Part shown: piece by piece, positions 55,601 to 60,948 of the stretch
How the letters are laid out: each line of letters begins with the position of its first letter
How positions within the stretch are numbered: position 1 is the stretch's first letter
Virus record (IMG/VR): IMGVR_UViG_3300034198_015644
Span: 1-64,000 of that record
Reading direction: 5' to 3' (one strand)
DNA length: 64,000 bases
From: a virus
The notes under the pieces: generated by a model
What the model was told of the DNA's origin: nothing
Databases searched by the model: none
The model's input: only the letters and a program-made list of their open reading frames with translations
Translations under genes and position numbers: made by a program

Positions 55601-58600
55601 TTATATGGTACTACATCAAATGGTGGAAATATAGGTTCATATGGGACAATTTTTACTTGTAGTACATCAGGAAATTATGGAGTAATACATAAATTTACAG
55701 GTGTAGATGGTGACGGACCACAAGAAGGTCTTTTTAAAGGTCAAAGTAATATTTTTTATGGGACTACTTATGGTGGTGGGATTCATAATTTGGGTACAAT
55801 TTATAGTTGTGATACTTTAGGTAATCATGGGGTAATTTACAATTTTAATGGTTCAGGTTCAACCGGATCTTTACCGTATAATGGATTATATGTGGCAGAA
55901 AATGATATTTTATACGGTTTCACTCAGTACGGCGGAATTTATTCGGCGGGAAATTTTTATAGATTTAATCCATATAATTTTCTATATGGAGATTGTCCTT
56001 ATTCGGGTACTGTTAACATACCATGTTTTTATTTAGATGAATTAAATGTGGAAGTTCCATGTACAACAAACGATGGTCAAATATCAGTTCAGGCATTGGG
56101 AGGTAATCCTGATTACACATATACTTTGACATATACTAGTATAACAAATGATACATACAGTATAACACAATTTGGTACCACATTTCAACCAATAACGTTT
56201 ATCAATTTAAGTGCATTAACATGGGGATTAATTGTCACAGATTCTAGTGGACAAACGTTAAGTCAAATTTATGATTTTAATCCAATCGATAACCCATCTA
56301 TCACTACAGTTAATGGTGATACTATTTGTATTAGTTTAGATCAAGTGGGATTATCATTAACAGGTATTACATTAGATGGTAATATACTATATAGTGGGAA
56401 TATAGGTCTAACTAATTTTTGTTTTACTGCAGGTTGTGGTAACCATTTGGCCCAATTTTATACTACCAATGGATGTATGTACCCCATTCCCTTTTCTTTT
56501 GATTGCCCACCAAGTAATTTAGTCTTCACAAATTTAAGTCAGATAGATCCTTTTTGTTGTAACTCTTCTGCAAAAATTAATGTGGCAGTAACAGGCGGTA
56601 CATTGCCATATACGTATACTATATATAATATACCAACTACCGCGACTTATACTAATACTACGGGTAATTTTACAAACATATACCCACCTACAGGAACTTG
56701 GCAAGTAATTGCAACGGATGCAAATGGTAGCACGATAAGTAGTAATATTTTTACATTAAATTCAATATTTTTTGCTGATATTACATTTATTAATAATATC
56801 GCAGTTATTAATTTTAGTGGATCTACTGGAATAGATGTACTAATAAATGGAGTTTCACAAACTTTAGGTTATATTGCAACTAAAGTAAGTGGGGGAACTT
56901 TAAGTTATCCAATACCTTGTGGAACTAATATTAATGTTGAAGTTATTGGTAGAATAGTTATAAATCCTATAACTAAAACTTATGAATATTGTCCTATAAG
57001 TGCAAGTACATTTTATCCTTGTCCTTTATTTTGTAGTAATATAATTAGTCAACCAAGATGTCCAGGACAAAACGCTAATTCTGTTACAGTCTTAGTAACA
57101 GGCGGAACACCAAACTACAATATAACATTAACTAATGGTACGTTAATTTATACTGCTAACACATCACTAAATAGTTATATTTTTAACGATAACCCACCTT
57201 TAGTCACTTTAATACAAGATGATTGGACAATAACTGTTATAGATTCTGATGGTACAGTTTGTATACAAGATATAACTATACAATCTAGTTTTGATGCAAC
57301 AATAACAGGTACGTCAACGGGGGCATGTTTTACGGTAGTTGGGGGAAATCCACCATATACACTTTATATTGATGGCGTGATTTATACACCATTAATAAAT
57401 CAAATAAGTAATGATATTGTTTATTGCGTACCACTAAATTGCGGTAATCATCAATTAGAAATAAGAGAAACAGGAGTACCACCAGCGGCATGTTCAATAG
57501 TTTTAGATTACTTTAGTTCCTGTCAATTGACTTGTAGTACAATAACTACAGATCCCGGTTGTAATGATAATTGTAGTGGATCAGTTACGATAAGTGTAAC
57601 TGGTGGAACACCACCATACAACTATAGTTTAATTAGAACCTCACCATCGTTTTATCAAACGACATATACGGGTCCACAAACTACTTGGACTTTCTATGAT
57701 CTATGCGAAGGGACTTATGATATTACAGTATCGGCGTTAACTAATGGTGCGTTTTGTACATCTAATTTGAATCTAGCATCAATATATGATGTAGTAGTTA
57801 GTGGATATGCAGTTTCAACTAACTGTCTATATGGTGTAATGTGTATTGACATTACGGGAGGAACACCACCTTATGATGTATATATTGATGGAATACTAAG
57901 AGCAACTGCAATTACTCAAACACATAGTTGTTATAGTGCAACTTGTGGTGTAAATCATACTTATCAGGTAATTGATTCTGCACCTCCTTGTAATATACCA
58001 TTAAATCAGGCATTACTTAAAAATACAAGTTTTACAGGGACTAGTGATTGGATATTGACTAATGATTATACTGGTAGTACTATAATATCGGGAGGTAGTG
58101 CAATAGTATCTTCTACGACATATAATACTTTACAAGTATTTAGATTTTTACAAGATTATATTTTCCCGTTCCAAAAACCAATATCAATAAAATATAATGT
58201 CAGTGTTAGTACAGGGACAATTCAAAATTACAATTATTTACCACAATTTAGGATACAAAGTCCTTTTGGTAGTACTAATATGGGTGGAATTGCACCTAAT
58301 TCGACATATTCTACAACAAAACAGATAGTAAGTACGGTAGAACCTGTAATTTTCTCAGGTTTTGGTATTAATTTTTATCAATCGTTCCTACCTAATAATA
58401 AAACTGAGGTAAAAGACATGCAATTGACATTATTGTCTTATACTGTAGATTGTAGATGTTCGGCTAGCGGAACTACATATGTACCTTGCAACCCACCATT
58501 AACATTAAATGTTGTTTCTTATACAGAACCAAATTGTTTCAGTGCTTGTAATGGAACTATCATCGTTTCTGCAACCGGAGGAGTACTCCCATATAGTTAC

Positions 58601-58924
58601 TCAGCAACTAATGGAACGTCAATTTACATAAGCCCTAACGGGGTATTTAACGATCTTTGTGAAGATACTTGGGACTTGTCGGTTAGTGATAGTTGTAATA
58701 CAGTTGTTACAAACGCAGGATTCTTCTTACCAAACTCATTCCATGTAACAGTGGATACGTATCCTACAGAGTTTTGTGTGGGAATAACAGGAGGAACACC
58801 ACCTTACCATGTTTTCATAGATAATGTAGAAATTGATACCATTAGTCAAAGTCCGGTTAATATTTGTTATAGCGCAAGTTGTGGGGTAACCACAATTATA
58901 CGTGTGGTGGATAGCTCTACTTAA
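46619..58924 (+). CDS. Giant tail fibre/adhesin with SprB modules and four seven-repeat GloVer blocks
   Basis: 4101 residues. Residues 1-~450 resemble a TIM-barrel-like domain (YDRITIENEFWN, YAIDFETYLLRLKNI, FIDRILIEADYD) interrupted by small beta inserts. Residues ~460-1360 hold five SprB-like modules (NPSCDAASNGSITM, NLSAGTWTLSV). Residues ~1365-3125 hold four blocks of seven GloVer-type repeats (YGMTFNGG, GTIFSCDTLGNYG, IHSFNG patterns), separated by ~90-residue Ig-like linkers beginning CCY/CCF. Residues ~3130-4101 hold five more SprB-like modules alternating with a companion domain. It should form a long receptor-binding fibre. Repeat types are typical of Bacteroidota surface proteins, suggesting exchange with hosts. 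A hairpin follows. Confidence 0.88.
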   Translation: MAFPILRDPEVIHLFVDKFPTLLSGPSSAITEFYSFCVKNGVNELSLYDTLSVLPSSTNSVSNFIYSAKTFNYVCEVGGTVNPYDPATLGLKYLNLITTYNNGQPNLSRKYDRITIENEFWNLETSINPLKNTAGFTISTIAGNTVASIAGGIPSSIFVVGNMVKVFGEYRQVLAIGATTITVDRGFTNTVTNQTFEIRDNKVSGAETYAIDFETYLLRLKNIRNVAVANNLKIDAYLSRRVTQVQFLKLIPFIDRILIEADYDQNNYLLYNDPTQLNKIRDVLIRCSQNRTGTVNINVGNNNMQGIGTDFTNELGVGTKIYVSGQVFTIQSIVSSTQATLLETNNSSTINNATFKTYTEFAPIFYINKTLRKTWLTTPVSTKSYADVFKMFTLSGYTVGGSVQSGSNPICYNLEDNPSITGATNLIGISIFDRTEAQSIDIKVAQSSSPRSSCTNPLARSIGANNTYAITFQGNDCTCDNATNGSVTANFSTIQPTPYNYTFTNGGRVIEITNLTTPPPYTFSGLGLGTWNISVRDGNNSVSTGSVTINESFQPTITGNYISAGQGGITVFYTGGYNNYYISRIDNPTNINNQWGPFISYHNAGSDPFFDSNITVNNTTKSYNSSSTPAYNFVPNQSYSFVIGDTDACIKIFTVTIPQASTGPSVNITQTTNPSCDAASNGSITMVAAGTGPYVFHVTYPNGNTSNINSVSTTQVLNNLSAGNYSVTVTDANNVTSTPAVTTTLTNTYNSNINATSTSPNQVCFQLVAGSTYTITSGGGTFQSFNQTVSGPNFTPCFNNLPGGQYNFNVLSSNGCSETIYLTVNSATLTLSLNQYENPSCTQVNDGIINVFATSNGNGQFSYSASNGSVIYSNNSGNFTNLSAGTWTLSVSQNGILGNNIVVQLNNSFYVNVTSTGETVCVSASGGSLGIYTVDINGTLHTYNTASTINCYTGLCSGNVVRVVDGDIINTSISGCVYTTTTPKDCAFNFNVTANTITCGDYGSIIARADGGVTPYIYTATGNGTYTNTTGNFNVLPSGIWTITVEDNIGNSGTTTVNLDSKLKFSADSSALSATCVTIIDGLAPYYILINQILYTASTQGTYCFDLECGYNGIDVYDSCTGTTCANYLFTAPGGIQSFFQNIFWTNCSGMTQSGILNSISPIIGNTFSTCAIFGTPVTTNSKIEISLIGFCPPGTNQDCVVDNSVIVYYDCPGPLSLEQTQDSVNPSCTDSSDGEIYFSGFGGDYPYVSYSAINGNTIYVNGTGTFSNLSAGTWTIYVEDSSNTITSTTVTLVSDFIVDFTITSFTENSVTICANIPIQYQTLEYELTFENQTAILNASNSFCNTFTGITGCSVVNVNLCSLRNYRRLTNIGGGGRSVIKGSDGLFYGVTQIGGLYNYGTIYRYNETTKVYTTLHSFNGTTDGNTPQDIIEVSNGKLYGICLVGGNSGYGTLFSCTTSGSYAVIHNFDGTNGGNPVSNLTLASNGVMYGMTQYDSTYGYGTIFSCSTIGNFGVVYSFQYVFSIPFDGYNPTGKLIEASNGLLYGVTPLGGSSDQGILFNYDYINNQYNNLFSFDYGSVAYPNEIVEGLDNNLYVIGDTFSNKSIYKLDLSGTPKGNVHNFSLSDGSNANKLIKGLNGNLWGSTLYGGLYNFGTIFSCDTLGNFEVLYNFKNSLPNDNFLLNTNSTIFYGTRQSNILYKINVSLPESCCFDTTTNLNDLLKPNIISLYGDYVNGVPSICTTIDISSSVNVWYTVTVNGEENIYDRSLEPNCFSALTEGLTDVSICEYVDSFNYLAIHYFDSTNNTFGTTPNGGLIEASDGNFYGMTFNGGSNDFGVIYSCDTIGNYGIIYNFGSVLFDGKYPLGSLIQGSNGTLYGMTSSDNILNLCGVIFSCTTTGNYGIIHRFDNTVTNGVTKGRTPEGSLCEVSDGFLYGVTRYGGFNNGGVIFKINPTTGQYFSIYEFGQAPNDPLEPIEGVIEVNNKLYGMSYFGGQHNFGTIYELDLNIGVPNTVFSFENVTGSGDIGFYPNGKLTLGSNGLLYGLTTGGGFYGVGAFFEFDPTYLTYRTIHSFSGTPIDGETATGTLFEDENGVFYGLTKEGGPIGRGTIFACDIYDNYKILKTLNNSNGRYPENTYFIKASDNNLYSTVSGGLPNNGGGIIKLTIETLTGCCYSATTNIPQCLDGVTIDTLWIDNMPYVNVLINSQNTTPPYEVTVGGITYPYYVGSLTGNCYPIIGCDPVIVNVCAPEITSQQLSGFTVEHKFSFSDAYDGKNPYGDLTLNYNGIFYGMTSQGGVNEPGYFPTGCGTIFSFDPITKIYQKVYDLDADNGDGFFPKGTLQCDLNYNLYGVNYYDAVSGYGTLFSCTTSGSYAVIHNFDDVNGSNPVTLPSREPLTGRFQRVGTTIKSATGDGVLYSFDNGTHVNDDFSSIGSFGRGTNSYFNDPSISYNKGINSNGPLLVDQELSLIYFGSTQAFVYGMTKEGGTNNNGVIFAYDFFVYGLYDIYNFTGGADGGKPTGGLIKYSYGLYNKVYGMTSEGGAGFGVIFEMDLSIFGSPVNTILHTFAGGTSDGSRPYGSLYEFNGRLYGMTYYGGTNNAGVIFSLDPRLPYPHDYTIIHSFNGSTGGSNPVGSLTMGPDGKLYGMTLYGGNGVGVGGKGIIFSIDFNLTQRAACCYQTTIDVNDPNDINLPLIEGTWFNSQPTISVSIDPNNYYVAPYTVTIDGVTYNYDTNSAKNYFPQLSCGTHTVVITPNAGNNTLDFSGLKSFSGPTIDPGSLFGNPIEPITNEFYALSYAGGALNFGTIFKIDLLGNVEILHNFSGSTYGDGNHPIQDLILSSNGKMYGTTSEGGIYNAGTIFSCDTLGNYGIVYNFSGGTNGGGPIQNLTEVSNGIFYGLVYQTGAFGMGIIFSCDTIGNYKLIHSFSGSPYDGMQPLESFYKHSNGILYGTTFNGGTYNAGTIFSCDTLGNYGIIHSFNNTVIPNNGCNPRCTLIEGDNGILYGTTSNGGNIGSYGTIFTCSTSGNYGVIHKFTGVDGDGPQEGLFKGQSNIFYGTTYGGGIHNLGTIYSCDTLGNHGVIYNFNGSGSTGSLPYNGLYVAENDILYGFTQYGGIYSAGNFYRFNPYNFLYGDCPYSGTVNIPCFYLDELNVEVPCTTNDGQISVQALGGNPDYTYTLTYTSITNDTYSITQFGTTFQPITFINLSALTWGLIVTDSSGQTLSQIYDFNPIDNPSITTVNGDTICISLDQVGLSLTGITLDGNILYSGNIGLTNFCFTAGCGNHLAQFYTTNGCMYPIPFSFDCPPSNLVFTNLSQIDPFCCNSSAKINVAVTGGTLPYTYTIYNIPTTATYTNTTGNFTNIYPPTGTWQVIATDANGSTISSNIFTLNSIFFADITFINNIAVINFSGSTGIDVLINGVSQTLGYIATKVSGGTLSYPIPCGTNINVEVIGRIVINPITKTYEYCPISASTFYPCPLFCSNIISQPRCPGQNANSVTVLVTGGTPNYNITLTNGTLIYTANTSLNSYIFNDNPPLVTLIQDDWTITVIDSDGTVCIQDITIQSSFDATITGTSTGACFTVVGGNPPYTLYIDGVIYTPLINQISNDIVYCVPLNCGNHQLEIRETGVPPAACSIVLDYFSSCQLTCSTITTDPGCNDNCSGSVTISVTGGTPPYNYSLIRTSPSFYQTTYTGPQTTWTFYDLCEGTYDITVSALTNGAFCTSNLNLASIYDVVVSGYAVSTNCLYGVMCIDITGGTPPYDVYIDGILRATAITQTHSCYSATCGVNHTYQVIDSAPPCNIPLNQALLKNTSFTGTSDWILTNDYTGSTIISGGSAIVSSTTYNTLQVFRFLQDYIFPFQKPISIKYNVSVSTGTIQNYNYLPQFRIQSPFGSTNMGGIAPNSTYSTTKQIVSTVEPVIFSGFGINFYQSFLPNNKTEVKDMQLTLLSYTVDCRCSASGTTYVPCNPPLTLNVVSYTEPNCFSACNGTIIVSATGGVLPYSYSATNGTSIYISPNGVFNDLCEDTWDLSVSDSCNTVVTNAGFFLPNSFHVTVDTYPTEFCVGITGGTPPYHVFIDNVEIDTISQSPVNICYSASCGVTTIIRVVDSST
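48030..50700 (+). repeat. SprB-type module array 1 (five modules)
   Basis: Protein-level repeats with NPSC-x4-NGSI and LSAGTWTI-x-V-x-D signatures, roughly 75 residues each, some followed by a companion domain. They match the SprB repeat style of flavobacterial gliding adhesins. Confidence 0.75.
50710..51730 (+). repeat. GloVer repeat block 1 (seven units)
   Basis: Seven units with the core YGxTxxGG-x(2-6)-GTIFSCD followed by IHNFDG. One unit is degenerate (YVIGDTFSNKSIYKLD). Predicted seven-bladed propeller. Confidence 0.7.
50959..51024 (+). repeat. 66-bp perfect direct repeat, copy 1
   Basis: Identical to 53680-53745 within the same gene; encodes one GloVer blade (YGTLFSCTTSGSYAVIHNFD). 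Confidence 0.97.
52010..53110 (+). repeat. GloVer repeat block 2 (seven units)
   Basis: Seven units: cores YGMTFNGG, YGMTSSDN, YGVTRYGG, YGMSYFGG, YGLTTGGG, YGLTKEGG, YSTVSGG. Confidence 0.72.
53390..54620 (+). repeat. GloVer repeat block 3 (seven units)
   Basis: Cores YGMTSQGG, YGVNYYDA, a degenerate YSFDNGTH unit, YGMTKEGG, YGMTSEGG, YGMTYYGG and YGMTLYGG. Confidence 0.7.
53680..53745 (+). repeat. 66-bp perfect direct repeat, copy 2
   Basis: Identical to 50959-51024, 2.7 kb upstream, in a different GloVer block. Confidence 0.97.
54890..55990 (+). repeat. GloVer repeat block 4 (seven units)
   Basis: Cores YALSYAGG, YGTTSEGG, YGLVYQTG, YGTTFNGG, YGTTSNGG, YGTTYGGG, YGFTQYGG, most followed by GTIFSCDTLGNYG. 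Confidence 0.75.
56030..58920 (+). repeat. SprB-type module array 2 (five modules with companion domain)
   Basis: Alternating A modules (TDPGCNDNCSGSVTISVTGG, PPYNYSL) and B modules (GGTPPYDVYIDG, CYSATCG, VIDS). The gene ends in a B module. Confidence 0.75.
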
Positions 58925-58966
58925 AAAAGTAAAATATAAAAGATTAAAACTATGTACGTTTTTTAT

Positions 58967-59012
58967 AAAATCCTTAATTTTAAATAATTAAGGATTTTAT
59001 CCTTTTATTTTT
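58967..59012 (+). terminator. Putative terminator between fibre genes
   Basis: A 13-bp perfect stem (AAAATCCTTAATT / AATTAAGGATTTT) with a 6-nt loop, followed by a T-rich but interrupted tract. Confidence 0.65.
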
Positions 59013-59036
59013 ATTAAAAAACTTATAAAAAATCAG

Positions 59037-59059
59037 AAAACAAAATAATTATTTTAAAA
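59037..59059 (+). promoter_or_regulatory. Shared 23-nt upstream element, copy 2
   Basis: Identical to the element before the giant fibre gene, here 7 nt before the 626-residue fibre gene start. It includes palindrome AAAATAATTATTTT. Confidence 0.55.
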
Positions 59060-59066
59060 ACAAAAG

Positions 59067-60947
59067 ATGCCTATTCCAGCACCATATAATCCTAAAAATT
59101 TACATTTATGGGTTGATAATGTTACTAGTTTGTTAACTAACAGTACCAATTTTTTCCAATTAATTGATAATAACTGTATTAACACATTCACTATGTATCA
59201 AATACCTACGATAACTTCGCAGGTACAATCTTTGGGAAATTTTATATGTGAGGCAAAAACAAATCATGGAGTCTGTAGTGTGGCAGGAATTATAAACCCA
59301 TACGATTGGACTCCTCCTCCGGCCGGTACAAGAAACGTTCAATCTATTGTCAATTACAATAATAACCCAATTACACAGGCAAATTCATGTCGTAGAATTG
59401 ATTATCTCACAATTGAGAGTGAGTTTTGGAATATAGACGATCCCGCAATAAATCCTGTAGTTTCTAATGGTTGTACCATAAATATAGCTGCTAACTCATC
59501 AACAGGTACAGTTTCAGGTTGTTTAGGAGGAGTAACCGCAGGTATGATAATAAAAGTTTCTGTTGGGGCGACTTTTGTTTATAGACAAATAATTGGTATT
59601 AGTGGTAATATTGTAACATTTGATAGAGTTTTTGATCCAATTAACGCGTACTTAGCTGCACCATTTACAGTAATTAACAACCAAACCTTCTATGGAATTG
59701 ATTTTGAAACACTATTATATAGGATAAAATATAATATACGACCTATGGCAATTGCAAATAACTTATTGCCATTAGAAATATATGTTTCAAGAGCTTTAAC
59801 CAGCGATCAATTTGAAAGACTAATACCACACGTTGATAGATTATTAATTGAGGTAGATTATAATCAATTAAGTTATCCTAGATACAACGATAACGATGTA
59901 ACTAATCCCTCATGGTCAACTAACACTATTAAAAACGCTCTAAGTCTTTGTAGCGTCATTAGAACGGGTACAATTTCAATTGCACAAAATAGTAATATTG
60001 TAACAGGTAGTGGAACTTTATTTACAAGAGATTTGGGTGAACAATCACAAATAATTGTAAATGGAAACCAAATTTATACAATTGCCACAATAATTTCAGA
60101 TACTCAGGCAACAATTGTTGGTACTTCCCCAATCAATATAACTGCAGGTAGCACATACGCATCTTATTTTGATTACATGCCAATTTTTTATACATTACCA
60201 GCTGGGGCATTTGGTACTCCTCTTAGGAGACAATGGATGTTAAACCCTTCACCAAAAAGTTATGCGGATGTATATAGATTCCATTCTCAAAACGCCTATA
60301 CTGCAGGTGGATCAATACAGGTAGGAAATACCCCTATTGCATTTAACAACGAAACAGATCCATATATTGTTGATTCAGTTTCATTAGTTGGTTTATCGTT
60401 ATTTGTTTGGTCTTCTGTTAGTAATTTATCTCCTGTTGCACCACCAGATTATCCTTGTCCACCTTGTAGTGGAGAAACCATAATAGGGTGCGAGGTTACC
60501 GCAATCACAACCTCAAATTGTTTAATCGCAACATATACTAATCCAGCTTGTGATGGTGTTTGTGATGGCACTATAAGTGCGTCTACAACATATGGAATTG
60601 CGCCATTTACTTATTATATAACAGGAATAACTAATTCAATAACTTATGTAAGTAGTACAGGTTTTTTCAGCGGATTATGTGAAGACACTTATATTTTATG
60701 TGTTACAGATTCTGCATCAAATACCGAATGTTATTATCAAAATATAGAATTAGTAAATACATTTTATGCATCTATAAATTCATTTTTAAATGGTTTTTGT
60801 GTTACAATAAGTGGAGGTACAGGAATTTATTATGTATACAAGGATAATCAAGTTTTGCCTTGGGATTATAATAATACTACAAATTGTTATAGTGCGGATT
60901 GTTCCACACTTTCAGTAATAACAGTAAGAGATACTAGCACATTATAA
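59067..60947 (+). CDS. Short fibre paralogue: TIM-barrel-like domain plus one SprB-type A+B unit
   Basis: 626 residues. Residues 1-~460 are a paralogue of the N-terminus of the giant fibre, with matching landmarks: LHLWVDNV, INPYDW, IDYLTIESEFWNI, YGIDFETLLYRIK, MAIANNLLPLEIYVSR, VDRLLIEVDY, PSPKSYADVY. Two small beta inserts occur at the same places. The C-terminus has one SprB-like module (NPACDGVCDGTISAS, GLCEDTYILCVTDS) and one companion module, ending VRDTSTL, like the VVDSST end of its large paralogue. It presumably attaches to the same site on the tail and presents a different tip. The next gene starts 1 nt after its stop. Confidence 0.85.
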   Translation: MPIPAPYNPKNLHLWVDNVTSLLTNSTNFFQLIDNNCINTFTMYQIPTITSQVQSLGNFICEAKTNHGVCSVAGIINPYDWTPPPAGTRNVQSIVNYNNNPITQANSCRRIDYLTIESEFWNIDDPAINPVVSNGCTINIAANSSTGTVSGCLGGVTAGMIIKVSVGATFVYRQIIGISGNIVTFDRVFDPINAYLAAPFTVINNQTFYGIDFETLLYRIKYNIRPMAIANNLLPLEIYVSRALTSDQFERLIPHVDRLLIEVDYNQLSYPRYNDNDVTNPSWSTNTIKNALSLCSVIRTGTISIAQNSNIVTGSGTLFTRDLGEQSQIIVNGNQIYTIATIISDTQATIVGTSPINITAGSTYASYFDYMPIFYTLPAGAFGTPLRRQWMLNPSPKSYADVYRFHSQNAYTAGGSIQVGNTPIAFNNETDPYIVDSVSLVGLSLFVWSSVSNLSPVAPPDYPCPPCSGETIIGCEVTAITTSNCLIATYTNPACDGVCDGTISASTTYGIAPFTYYITGITNSITYVSSTGFFSGLCEDTYILCVTDSASNTECYYQNIELVNTFYASINSFLNGFCVTISGGTGIYYVYKDNQVLPWDYNNTTNCYSADCSTLSVITVRDTSTL

Positions 60948-60948
60948 A

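Noticed and set aside
55848-56036. Plus-strand 62-codon frame inside the giant fibre gene
   Set aside because: Overlaps repeat-coding sequence in another frame, with no start context or spacing.
58924-59067. Frameshift splitting one giant fibre gene into two
   Set aside because: Each part ends in a complete companion module, a hairpin separates them, and the second starts with its own paralogous N-terminal domain and shared upstream element.
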